A DNA stretch of 64,000 nt from Mycoplasma leachii PG50 (lineage in GTDB: Bacteria; Bacillota_I; Bacilli_A; Mycoplasmatales; Mycoplasmataceae): assembly GCF_000183365.1 (NCBI RefSeq), contig NC_014751.1, positions 310,001 to 374,000 on the forward strand. Reading direction: 5' to 3'. The position numbers and the translations under genes are program-made. Numbering within the stretch: position 1 is the stretch's first letter; each line of letters starts with the position of its first letter. This document shows positions 23,968 to 34,180 of this stretch, in pieces. The notes beneath the pieces are model-generated. The model was given only the letters and a program-made list of their open reading frames with translations, did no database searches and was not told the origin of the DNA.

Positions 23968-24594
23968 TTATTTTTTAATTAAACGGTTGTATCATTCAAC
24001 GATTAGTGATTCACTAATTTCACTATTTAATTCATTTCTTTCTGGAAGTCTTACAAATTCACCCTTAACTTCATTTTTATTAACTTTAACAAATTCTAAA
24101 GTTGCTTCATTATTTTGTAATGCTTCTAAAACTTTTTCATTTTTTTTCATTGATGATTTAACCTCAACTAAATCACCAACGCTTAATAAATATGAAGGAA
24201 TATCTACTTTTTTACCATTTACTAAAATATGACCATGGTTTACTAATTGTCTAGCACCTTGTCTAGTAGCACTAAACCCTAATCTATAAACAATATTATC
24301 TAATCTTGATTCTAATAAAACTAAAAAATTAGTTCCTAAAATTCCTTGCATTTTTTTAGCTTTTGCAAAAGTATTTCTAAATTGTCTTTCGCTTAGTCCA
24401 TACATAAATTTAACTTTTTGTTTTTCTTGCAATTGTTGACCGTATTCAGAAACTTTAACTTTAGCTCTTTCTTTACCATGTTGACCTGGTGTTGTTATTC
24501 TTTTTTTACCTTTGCTAAATTCTTTTCCAGTTTCAAGAATTGAAAAACCAAATCTACGAGACTTTTTAAATGTTGATCCTATAAATCTTGACAT
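23968..24594 (-). CDS. rpsD: 30S ribosomal protein S4
   Basis: 16S rRNA-binding primary assembly protein of the small subunit. 208 residues. Seen: [19 protein letters not shown], the S4 RNA-binding domain [22 protein letters not shown] with [20 protein letters not shown] at 23992-23994 is Trp; the protein continues WYNRLIKK to the TAA at 23968, the usual S4 ending. AAGGAG precedes the start. The Cys zinc motif of some S4 proteins is absent. Confidence 0.97.
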
Positions 24595-24655
24595 AAAGAT
24601 TCTCCTTAATTTAAATATGGTTATTAAAATATCTTAAATAATTCCTAAACTAGTC

Positions 24656-24710
24656 AGTCTATTAATTCAGTTTTACTGCTAAAACTTACTTTTATAAAAA
24701 TAGACAGCAC
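24656..24710 (-). promoter_or_regulatory. Structured rpsD leader, possible S4 autoregulation site
   Basis: On the minus strand the leader can fold with an outer stem GTCTATT/AATAGAC (24699-24705 with 24657-24663) and an inner hairpin GTTTTAGCAGTAAAAC (24670-24685), ending about 60 bases before the rpsD ATG. Firmicute rpsD leaders are known to bind S4. Whether this is that element is inference. Confidence 0.45.
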
Positions 24711-24813
24711 CTAATTTATAATTATCTGCAGAATATAGTAAATAACTTATTTATTATATCTTATTTTTTAACTGTATCAATAGAATTGCAATAAGATAAT
24801 CATTATTGTATTT

Positions 24814-24822
24814 TGGTATAAT
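24814..24822 (+). promoter_or_regulatory. Extended -10 promoter of ezrA
   Basis: TGGTATAAT fits an extended -10 (TGnTATAAT), 25 bases before the ezrA ATG. I see no good -35 box. Confidence 0.6.
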
Positions 24823-24847
24823 ATATTTTGTTTAAAAGGGAGCTAGT

Positions 24848-26634
24848 ATGTTTTTTGAACCAATGATCATAATTTCAAAATTAAGTGAAATTAAATTTAC
24901 TAATCTTATATTTTTAATTATTTTTATACTAGCTTTTTTTTGTAGTCTTTTTACCATTTTTAAATTATACATTTATAGAAATACTTTAAAAAATCTACAT
25001 TTTACTTTTTTAAATATTGAAAAAATGTTAAAACATCCTCTAGCTAGTCGTTTAGTTAGAATGAATTTTATTGTAAATAATTCTAATAATAAAAATTTAA
25101 AAAAAGCCTTAGAAATTTGAAAATTTAAATATAATGAAATTTATAATGAACAATTAGATATTTTAATTAATCAAACTAAAGAACATTTTGCTTTAAATTC
25201 TTATTCTAAAAAAATTTTATTTAGAGTTTTAAGTATAAAAAACTTTTATAGAACTCGTCAACTTTATAAAACTAGCAAAAATATTTATCAAAAAGTTAAT
25301 CAAATTTATTTAGAGACTCAAAAAGTAACTAAAGCTGAATTTTTATTAAGAGACTATCATATTGTTTTACAAAATCATATAAATGATTTATCTGATATTG
25401 TATTAAAAGAACAAGAAAATAACGAACTAAATATTGATAAAAAGATAATTAGTAACTATCAAGAAACTTTTTTTAAAAAAATGATAGTTTGTGAGTATTA
25501 TATTAAAATAGGAAATTTTAAAGAAGCATATAGTAAATTAAATTTTTTAAGTAATAATGTTGTTGAATATATTAAATTTTTAGATGATCACTATAAAATT
25601 ACTAAGTTTTTTGAATTTAACGGTGTTTTAGATTCGAAACTACAAGAAATTAAAAATAAATTACAACTAGATACTAAACAAGAAAATAACCAATTAATTA
25701 GTTCTCAAATTTATTTATTAGAAAATCAGTTTTTAGAAAAAAACAAGATATTGAAAAACTTTTATTTAATGCTAAAACTCAACAAGCTTTTTTAATTGTT
25801 GAATCACTAATTAAAAACATTCAAAACTTAGATGTTATTTTAGAATATGGTGAACAAGTTTTAGTTTTGTTTGAAACTAATGTTAAAAATATTAGAACTA
25901 TATTATTAGCTTTTAATACTGAAATTATCAAAACTGAAGACTTAATTAACTTTAATAGTAATTTAAATAACGATATTAGTGATATAAAAATTGAATTTGA
26001 AAAAATTAAAAATAATTTTAATTTAATTAGAACTCAAATTAATAACAAATATGAAAAATTAAGATCTAATCTTATTCAATTAGATAGTTTATTAACTGAT
26101 TCAGTTAATTATATTAGTATTGTTTTATCAGAATTAGAAAAGTATTACACTAAACTTATTGATATTAAAACACTTTTAAAAACTAAAATTGTAGTCTTAA
26201 GAGATTTAGAAACAAAATATGATAGCATAAAAACTTTACTATTAACTAGTGAAGCAATAATGAAAAAGTATGAAGATTTAATCGATTGAACTCATTATAA
26301 AGAAATTATTAATAATAAGTTTTTAATTATTAATTTTATTAATAAAAATTTAGAATTAGAAATTAACAATTTTGTAAATGATTATGATTCTTTATTAATT
26401 TTAAATACTCAATTAGATAATCAATTAGACCAAGTTGAGCAATTACATTTAAGTATTCAACAAGTTGTAGTTATTAATAAAATGGCTCAAGAAATTATTA
26501 TTTATATTTCTAAACATTTAACTGATTCATCAAATAGTAATGTTTTTTTAGAAATTATTAATAAATATAATGAAAAAGATTATAAAAAAGCAATTAATTT
26601 AGGTATTCATTTAATTAGAAAAAATCAATTATAG
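24848..26634 (+). pseudogene. ezrA: EzrA-like septation ring regulator, frameshifted in a poly-A tract
   Basis: One N-terminal membrane helix (about residues 18-38, LIFLIIFILAFFCSLF) followed by a long coiled-coil cytoplasmic region: EzrA architecture, a modulator of FtsZ rings. It precedes thiI and lies beside rpsD, neighbours also found near ezrA in Bacillus. The first frame ends at 25795 (about 315 residues). The rest continues in another frame to the TAG at 26632, with coherent coiled-coil sequence. A run of 7 A at 25737-25743 is the likely site; 8 A would restore an intact protein of about 595 residues. The run may be a true mutation, a phase switch or a sequencing error. Confidence 0.75.
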
Positions 26635-26642
26635 GTACAGTT

Positions 26643-27830
26643 ATGAAATATATATTAATTAGATATGGTGAATTAACTTTAAAAGGAAATAATCGGTTCC
26701 AATTTATAGATAAGTTAATTTCAAATATTAAATTCAAATTAAAACAATTTAACAAAGAAGATATTAAGTTTATAAAAGATCATAATTCTTTAACTTTAGA
26801 AATTAAAGATGAACTAGAAATTGATGTTTTAAAACAACTAAAAACCATATTTGGTATTTATTCAATTTCAATTATTAATTATGTTAATAAAGATTTAGAT
26901 CAAATTAAAAAAGCAGTTTTAGAAATTGCTAAAAATTCAAAAGTTAAAACTTTTAAACTAGAAGTAAGTAGAAAAGATAAATCATTTAGTTATACAAGTA
27001 TAGAATTAAAACACATTTTAGCAAGTGAAATTTTAAAAAATACTAATCATTTAATAGTTGATGTACATAACCCAGAATTAGTAATTGAAATAGTTGTTAA
27101 AAAAGATCATGTTGATGTTTTTGATAATAGGATTGATGGATTAAAAGGTTTACCAGTTGGAATTAGTGATAAAGGATTGTGTTTATTAAGTGGAGGAATT
27201 GATTCACCAGTTAGTGCTTTTTTAACTTTAAAAAGAGGTATGCAAGTAGATTTTATTCATTTTATGACTCCGCCTCATACTTCACATCAAGCTTTAGATA
27301 AAGTTTTTAGTTTAGCAAGACAATTAGCAAAATATAATATATCTAATTTTAAGTTACATATTTGTAATTTTAATTTGTTATTACAAGAATTACAGCACTT
27401 AATTGAACCTAGTTATAAAATTACAATTATGAGAAGAATGTTTTTAAGAATTGCAAATATCATTGCTAAAAATAATAATAATAAAGCAATTATTACTGGT
27501 GAAAGTCTAGGACAAGTTGCTAGTCAAACAATTCAAAGTATTAATGTAATTAATAATGTAAGTGATTTACCTATTTTAAGGCCTGTAATTACTTATGATA
27601 AAGAAGAAATTATTAAAATTGCTAAATTTATAGATACTTATCAAACTTCTATTTTACCTTTTGATGATGTATGTAGTATGTTTGTACCAAAAGATCCAAT
27701 TATTAAACCAAAATTAAATATTGCAATTAAATTAGAAGAAAATATTTTTTGAAATGAACTACTAGAAGAAACTATAAAAAATAATATTAAAACATTTGTT
27801 TATAAAAATGGAGAATTTGTAGAAGAATAA
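26643..27830 (+). CDS. thiI: tRNA 4-thiouridine synthetase ThiI
   Basis: Adenylates U8 of tRNA and helps transfer sulfur to it, giving s4U. 395 residues: an N-terminal ferredoxin-like region with MKYILIRYGELTLKGNN, a THUMP domain (about 60-165) and the PP-loop LCLLSGGIDSPVSAFL near 180, followed by GESLGQVASQT. No rhodanese domain, so sulfur relay must differ from E. coli, as in other Firmicutes. One TGA Trp at 27750. It starts 8 bases after the ezrA stop and is probably cotranscribed with it. Confidence 0.95.
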
Positions 27831-27923
27831 AATCTTTTTGTACAAGTGTTTTTTTAGTTTAAATTTTATTTACAAAAAATTATTTAAAAAAATAGTATTT
27901 TTGTTAATTAAGTTACTAATTAT

Positions 27924-27937
27924 ACTAATATATTAGT
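27924..27937. promoter_or_regulatory. 14-bp palindrome upstream of the S41 protease
   Basis: ACTAATATATTAGT is a perfect palindrome 25 bases before the ATG, overlapping the likely promoter (TATACT at 27921-27926). It could be an operator. It shares the half-site ACTAATA with the repeat at 2191-2214. In such AT-rich DNA chance is possible. Confidence 0.3.
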
Positions 27938-27961
27938 AGGCAAAAAAGGGAGAAGAAGATT

Positions 27962-29755
27962 ATGAAATTAGTTACAAAACTAAGCGCTATAAGTTTAGGT
28001 GCTTTTAGTATATTTGCACCAATAGCAGTCATTAACAATTTAACTACTGAAAATAATCTTTTAATAACCAAAAGGTTTTTAAGTAGTTCTAATTCAGGCT
28101 TTGAATTAAAAGCTTATGATTATGTAAATTTAATAGATAATAAATATCTAAATACAAAAATTAATTTACACAATCATAATGGTGTTGCTTATATTGGGGT
28201 TAAAGAATTCTTAAAAGCTTTAGATGGACTAATTAGTTTTTCTAAAATAAGAGTAAGGCCAACACATAATAGTACTTTTTTTAAAGAAAAAGAAATTACT
28301 TATAAATTTAATAAAGATAAAGTAACTTTAAACTCAGTTACTAAATATTCAAATAATTCTCAAAACAATACAGATTATCAATTAGAAATTGATAGCAAAA
28401 ATAATACAATTACAGTATCTGATAATAATTTTTTCACTGATATTTTTGCTTTTTATAGACGTGGAGAAGAAGATTTAAATATTGATTTTTTAGATACTAA
28501 AATTTTAAATAAAAATAAACATATTGTATTTGATTTAAAAAAATATGGAATTGATGTTTTAAATGATAAAAAAGATTTATATTTACCATTAGTTTTAATT
28601 AATCAATTATTTTTAAATCAATCTAATGTTCAATTGTATTTTAATGGAGAAAGAATAAATCTATTTGCATATAGTAAGACATTAAGAAGAGTTGATTTTT
28701 TAAAACAATTAAAAAAATCATATTTTAATAATGTAAATACTATATCACCTGGTTTAAAAGACTTTCAACATAAATATTTAGGATTTTTATTTGATCATTA
28801 TTATGGAATTAAATTAGATAAAAATGCTTCATATAAAGATTTGTTTAAAAAGTATGAAAAATACATTAAAGCAGACAATACAACTCACTATTTAACAAGT
28901 AGATATTTAATTGAACAATTAGATGATTTACATTCATCTTATTTATTAACTGGATATTATAATAAAAATTTAGATGTTATTAATAGAGCTGTTTTAAATA
29001 CTTCTACACCTAGATCTGATAAGTATAAAGATATTGCAAGAAGATTAAGTGTTTATTATAACAAAGATCTAAACTACAAAAATGTTTATACTCCAGATAA
29101 AAAAACAAGTATTATTTCATTTAAAAACTTTGAAATAGATTCAGCTAAAAAAATTGAACAAAGTTTAATTGAAGCTAAGAAAAATAATGTAAAAAATATT
29201 GTTTTAGATGTTAGTTTTAATAGTGGTGGTCTTTTAGGAACTGCTTATGAAATTATGGGATTTTTAACTGATAAACCATTTAAATCTTATTCATATAATC
29301 CATTAACTAAAGAACAAAAAGTTGAAACTATTAAATCAGGATTTAAAAAGTATGATTTTAATTATTATGTTTTAACTTCCCCATTTTCATTTTCAGCAGG
29401 AAACATTTTTCCTCAATTAGTAAAAGATAATAATCTGGCTAAAGTAATTGGATTTAAAACTGCAGGTGGAGCTTCAGCTATTAGTCAAGCAATTTTACCA
29501 ACTGGTGATATTGTTCAGTTAAGTAGTAATTATGTTTTAACTAATAAAAATCATCAAAGTTTAGAATATGGAGTTAACCCAGATATTAAATTTAATTTTA
29601 ACCCATTTAATGAAACTAGAAAATTGTTTGATCGAAGTTTTATTCAAGATGTTGTTAATAAAGATACTAGTAAATTAAAAAACCCAAATTTTAGTCAAAC
29701 TAGTTTTGTTGAACCTAATTTAGTTCATGAACTATTAAAAACCCAACTAACTTAG
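27962..29755 (+). CDS. S41 family serine protease, exported; C-terminal anchor cut off by frameshift
   Basis: 597 residues with an N-terminal signal-like helix (LSAISLGAFSIFAPIAVI) and no lipobox Cys. The C-terminal half has the S41 (CtpA/tricorn) fold: IVLDVSFNSGGLLGTAYE, nucleophile Ser478 in SPFSFSAGN and the general-base candidate Lys499 in GFKTAGG. The stop is at 29753. Beyond it a coherent tail ending in a membrane helix and KKIKK is still readable to about 29925 if two small compensating shifts are allowed, so the ancestor was probably membrane-anchored. Substrate unknown. Confidence 0.8.
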   Translation: MKLVTKLSAISLGAFSIFAPIAVINNLTTENNLLITKRFLSSSNSGFELKAYDYVNLIDNKYLNTKINLHNHNGVAYIGVKEFLKALDGLISFSKIRVRPTHNSTFFKEKEITYKFNKDKVTLNSVTKYSNNSQNNTDYQLEIDSKNNTITVSDNNFFTDIFAFYRRGEEDLNIDFLDTKILNKNKHIVFDLKKYGIDVLNDKKDLYLPLVLINQLFLNQSNVQLYFNGERINLFAYSKTLRRVDFLKQLKKSYFNNVNTISPGLKDFQHKYLGFLFDHYYGIKLDKNASYKDLFKKYEKYIKADNTTHYLTSRYLIEQLDDLHSSYLLTGYYNKNLDVINRAVLNTSTPRSDKYKDIARRLSVYYNKDLNYKNVYTPDKKTSIISFKNFEIDSAKKIEQSLIEAKKNNVKNIVLDVSFNSGGLLGTAYEIMGFLTDKPFKSYSYNPLTKEQKVETIKSGFKKYDFNYYVLTSPFSFSAGNIFPQLVKDNNLAKVIGFKTAGGASAISQAILPTGDIVQLSSNYVLTNKNHQSLEYGVNPDIKFNFNPFNETRKLFDRSFIQDVVNKDTSKLKNPNFSQTSFVEPNLVHELLKTQLT

Positions 29756-29928
29756 AATTAAGTAAAGATCAAAAAGAAAAAAAATGAAATTAAAACCCAT
29801 AATAGTTTATTTTCAAGTTTAAAAAGTGAATTACGCACAAAAGAAGCACTTTTTGTCTTAGGAGTAATTGGTTTATTAGCATCAATTACAACTACATTTA
29901 TTATTGTTAAAAAAATTAAAAAATAACT
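29756..29928 (+). pseudogene. Detached C-terminal membrane anchor of the S41 protease
   Basis: After the stop, one frame reads NPTNLELSKDQKE, then another reads LRTKEALFVLGVIGLLASITT and ends in VKKIKK before a TAA. Net effect: one base missing near 29739-29743 (AAAAA before CCC) and one extra in the 8-A run at 29777-29784. The helix plus basic end is a typical stop-transfer anchor. It has no start codon context of its own. Confidence 0.55.
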
Positions 29929-29940
29929 AAACTTATAAAC

Positions 29941-29975
29941 AAACCTCAGTTTGAAAAAACTGAGGTTTTTTATTT
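29941..29975 (+). terminator. Intrinsic terminator after the S41 protease
   Basis: AAACCTCAGTTT (29941-29952) pairs with AACTGAGGTTT (29958-29968), followed by a long T-run. Confidence 0.92.
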
Positions 29976-30051
29976 TTTTTAATAAAAATAGTTAACTTTT
30001 TAAATTTTTTTCTAATACTATAATGAATAAAAAGTTTAAAGGAGATTAATT

Positions 30052-31713
30052 ATGAAAAAAGCTTTAAAGTTATTACCATTATATAGGTTAGAAAAAATAA
30101 ATAACCTAAAACAAATTAGCAAAAAACTAGATTTTAGAAAAGTTCTAAAAATAATATCTACAACTGGGTTAGTATTATTTTCAACAACTATTCTAGCTGT
30201 TTTAAATTTTAACAATTTTAGATTTTCAAAAAAAGTTAGTTTAGAAGAACAATTAGAGCAATACAAAGTTGAATTAAATAATAAATATGGTTCTTTACAA
30301 TCTATTTATAATAAACAAATAAGTGAAATTAAAGAATTTAAACAAAATAAAAATTTATTAAAAACTATTAGCTTAAAAGAACTAGAAGCTAAACTTAATA
30401 ACTTAGAAAATCAAAAACAAAAAGCAATACTAGATATTAATCAAAATAATCAAAAATTAATAGCAAATCAGAAAAAACTAGATTTTTTAACTAATTTAAA
30501 AAATGATTATTCTAAAAAACTAGTAGAATTAGAAACAAATAAAAATAATAACTTAAAAGAATTTGAACAAATTAATTTAGAAATTAATAAATTACAAACA
30601 GAAATTAATACTTTAAACAATCAAATATTAAATAATACTCAAATTAAAGCAAATTTAATTAACAAAAATAACAATTTAAAAGTTTTAATTACTAATTTTG
30701 AAAAAGAAATTAAGAATAATAATAATCAAATTGTAAGTACAAAACAATTAATAAATGTTTTAGAATCTCAAAATTCTAGTTTATTAAATGAAATTAAACA
30801 ATTAAAAAATCAATTTGATCAGATTAAAAATTCAAATAATTTAAAATCTAAAGAAATTAGTCATTTAGAAAAACAAATTCAAAATAATAATAAAAAATTA
30901 GAACAACTAAATAATAAAGCACTAGAAATAACTAATACATTAATTAAACTAGGAAATGATAATCAAAATAATAATGATTTAATTGATAAATTAACAAAAG
31001 TATTACAAAATAATCAAAACTCTATAAAAGAAATAAGTAATAATAACTCTATACTTATAAATAATTTAAATGAATTAACTCAAAAAAATCAGCAAATTCT
31101 AACTGAAATTAGTAAATTATCTAATTTAATTAAATTTAAAGAATCTGAATTAAATACAAAAACTAAAGAATTAGAAGCTAGAAGATCTAATTTACAAATT
31201 TTAATTAGCACTAATTCAAATAATGATAATAAATTAAAATTATTAATTAATACAAATTCAGAAAGACAAAATCAAATCAATAGTTTAGTTTCTCAAAATA
31301 AATCTCTTGATAATTTAATAGATTCAGCCAAACAAAAAAGAGAGCAATTAACGCAAAAATTAAGAGAACTAGCTAGTGAAGAAAGTGATTTATCTAAAAA
31401 AATAGAAGAACTAACTTTAGAAAAACAAAGTTTAGAAGTTCAAATCAATAATTTAAATGAAAAAATTAAAGCAATTAGAACTGAAAATGAGCAAATTACT
31501 AATCAAGTTAATAATTATGAATTAGAAATTCAAAATCTAACTGAAAGTTTTAAAGAAAGTAAAATTAAATTTAAGGATCTAGAAACTCAAATTATTAAAA
31601 TTGAAGAAAACATTAGTCAAGCTGATGAACAAATAAGACAATTAGAAGAAAAAAAAAGAACCGTTAAAAAAACAACAAGACACTTTGAGATGGTGAGTAA
31701 ATATTTTAACTAA
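30052..31713 (+). CDS. Coiled-coil membrane protein of unknown function
   Basis: 553 residues, not recognised. Short basic N-terminus (1-32), one membrane helix (about 33-55, VLKIISTTGLVLFSTTILAV), then some 480 residues of nearly unbroken heptad-rich coiled coil full of Asn, Lys, Gln and Leu, and a basic end RTVKKTTRHFEM. No cysteine lipobox. Topology (coil outside or inside) cannot be decided from sequence. The next gene starts 19 bases later and is also coiled coil, so the two are probably an operon. AAAGGAG precedes the ATG. Confidence 0.75.
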   Translation: MKKALKLLPLYRLEKINNLKQISKKLDFRKVLKIISTTGLVLFSTTILAVLNFNNFRFSKKVSLEEQLEQYKVELNNKYGSLQSIYNKQISEIKEFKQNKNLLKTISLKELEAKLNNLENQKQKAILDINQNNQKLIANQKKLDFLTNLKNDYSKKLVELETNKNNNLKEFEQINLEINKLQTEINTLNNQILNNTQIKANLINKNNNLKVLITNFEKEIKNNNNQIVSTKQLINVLESQNSSLLNEIKQLKNQFDQIKNSNNLKSKEISHLEKQIQNNNKKLEQLNNKALEITNTLIKLGNDNQNNNDLIDKLTKVLQNNQNSIKEISNNNSILINNLNELTQKNQQILTEISKLSNLIKFKESELNTKTKELEARRSNLQILISTNSNNDNKLKLLINTNSERQNQINSLVSQNKSLDNLIDSAKQKREQLTQKLRELASEESDLSKKIEELTLEKQSLEVQINNLNEKIKAIRTENEQITNQVNNYELEIQNLTESFKESKIKFKDLETQIIKIEENISQADEQIRQLEEKKRTVKKTTRHFEMVSKYFN

Positions 31714-31732
31714 ATATCAGTAGGTAAGTATT

Positions 31733-34018
31733 ATGAAAAAACTTTTATACGTTTTATCAACATTAACTATTAGTATGCTATCAGCTACAACTTTAATTGC
31801 TTGTAGTAAAAAAAATCTGAATCAACCAAAACAACTATCTAAATTAGAACAACTACAAAATGAAATTTCTAGTTTAGAAACAAATGTTAATAAATATAAT
31901 GAACAAATTAATAAGACTGAATTAGAAAAACAACAATTACTTGAAGAAATTAATAAAATACAAAAAGAAATCAATAGTTTAAAAGAACAAGAAACAAGTA
32001 AAATAGAAGAATTAAATTTATTAACTAATAAAAAGAACACTATAAATAAACAAATTGAAAATTTAAATTCACAAATTAACTCTATTGATCAAATTTCTAA
32101 AAAAGACCAAGAAAAAATTAGTTTATTAACTAAACAAATCAAAGAAGTTAAACAAAATTTATCTGATGCGACTACTCAAAAAAACATAAATATCAAAGAA
32201 ATTAAAAGTTTAGAATTACAAGTTAAAGAATTAAAAGAAAAAACACATCAAGTAGAAAAAGAAATTTTAGAAAGTAAATCTAAAAAAGAAGAGTTAATAA
32301 AACTTAAAGAAATATCAAAATTAGAATTTAAAAAAACTAAAGATACTTTAGATGAATTAAAAAATGAAAAAGCAAATTTAGATATTCAAAAGACAAATTT
32401 AGAAAAACAAATCCAAACAGAAATTTCTAAAGAAAGTAAAAATGATCAATCACTTTCTATATTAAAATCACAATGAGAAACATTACTATTAAACATTAAA
32501 AAAATAGAAGAAGAAAATAATAAGAATGAAAAAGAAATTAATAAACTAAAACAAACTAATCAAATTGATAATACGAAATTAAAAGAATTAGAAAAAATAA
32601 AAGTACAAAATGAATTAAGACTAACTGATTTAAATAACAAAAAAGATGAATTAGAAAAACAAATAACTGATAAACAAAAAGAATTTATTTCTAAAAGTAA
32701 GGAGGCCAAAATTGCTCAAGATAAATTAAATGAAATTAATTCTAAAATTCAAAAAATTGATAATAGTACAAATGATATTAATTTAAAATATGAAAAAGAA
32801 TTTAAAAAAAGTAAAGAATTAGAAGAACAAATTAAAAAAGTTGAACAAGGTATTGAACTTCAAGAAAAAGATTTAAAAAAATTAATATTTGATAAAGAGC
32901 AAAAAGAAAAACAAGCAAATGGTTTAAAAGTTGAAAATGATAATGCACAAATCCAAATTGATGAATGAATTAAAGCAAATACAAGTTTAAAAAATAAATT
33001 AGATGAAATTATACGAAAAAATAAATTGTTAAATGAGCAAAAAGAAAAATTAGATTCTGATATTAATACTTATTTTCAAAAGAAAAAAGACTTAGAAGAT
33101 AAAAGATATTTATTAATTAATCAAGTTTCTGAACTTAAAGAAAAAATTAGAGAAGAAAGCAAAAAAATCAAAGAAAAAGAAAAGCAATTAGAAGAGTTAT
33201 CTAATAAATATTTAGAAAAACAAAATCAAATAAGAGATTTAAAAGAAGAAAATCAGAGATTAGAATCAAGTATTAATGAATTAAATTCTAGATATGAGTA
33301 TTTAAAGAAAAAAACAGTTAAAGCAGAGTATGATGGAAATAAATGTATAAAAATTGGCTTTTTTTATAATGATAAAGAAAAATATCAAATTGAACCATTT
33401 AAAAAATCAACAAATGAAGTTCCAGATCACATACCAGCTTTTTTAAAAAATTTATCTTATGCTTTTAAAAATAATCAAAATCAGACTATAAAAAATCTTG
33501 AAAAATGAAATCTTGATTTTGTTGAAAATATAGAAGGAATTTTTTTAGAATCTTATATAAACATGAATTTGAATAATTGAAAAACATCTAATGTAAAAAA
33601 TATGAAAAAGGCTTTTTATGGATCATCGTTTTGCTGTGGTGATATTTCTAAATGAGACACTTCTGAAGTAATTGATATGAGTGAGATGTTTAGTAATATT
33701 AGACATACAATTAAACTTGATCTGTCAACAAAACGAACTAGCAAAACAGGACATCATGATTTTGATAGAAGGCAAAATTCATATCAAATCAAATGAACAG
33801 CTTGAGATGTTTCAAAAGTTAAAACAATGAAAAATATGTTTGCTGGTTCTTGATTTAGTGGTTCATTAGATACATGAAACGTTGTAGGAATAATTGACGA
33901 GTATAATTTTTGACCACACTATATTAACTTAAGTTGATTTGCAAAATGAAGGTGACCAAAAAACACTAAAGGTCGTGATCCTTACTTTTGAGAAAATATT
34001 TCACCTATAATTTTATAA
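31733..34018 (+). CDS. Lipoprotein with long coiled coil and C-terminal DUF285 repeats
   Basis: 761 residues. Signal peptide with lipobox LIAC at Cys24, a coiled coil from about 35 to 530, then a BspA-like DUF285 region with the signature W-T-S-x-V-x-x-M pattern (NNWKTSNVKNMKKAF, SKWDTSEVIDMSEMF, TAWDVSKVKTMKNMF). DUF285 repeats occur in mycoplasma surface proteins and were linked to mobile PARCEL repeat sequences. Likely an extracellular stalk carrying a repeat head. Numerous TGA Trp codons cluster in the C-terminal part. Ligand unknown. Confidence 0.82.
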
Positions 34019-34093
34019 AATAATAACCTTATTAAATAAATTCACCTTTTATTTAACTAAAGTTTTAGTAAAGTAGTTTAAAATTAATATCAT

Positions 34094-34132
34094 ATAAGAC
34101 TTCTAATTTTTTTAATGTCTTATTTTCTATTT
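34094..34132 (+). terminator. Candidate terminator after the DUF285 lipoprotein
   Basis: ATAAGAC (34094-34100) pairs with GTCTTAT (34117-34123) around an AT-rich 16-base loop, followed by T-rich sequence. Confidence 0.5.
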
Positions 34133-34180
34133 TATTAATAAAAAAATATTTAAAATTTAAAGAAAGAAAGGTGAATTAAT

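Noticed and set aside
23942..24232. Plus-strand ORF over the 3' half of rpsD
   Set aside because: Antisense to the ribosomal protein gene and starting in the terminator; a shadow.
27900..27961. CIRCE-type heat-shock operator
   Set aside because: The palindrome ACTAATATATTAGT has neither the sequence nor the 9-base spacer of CIRCE.
30036..30266. Minus-strand Cys/Phe-rich ORF at the start of the coiled-coil gene
   Set aside because: Antisense shadow of AAA/AAT-rich codons; no ribosome site.
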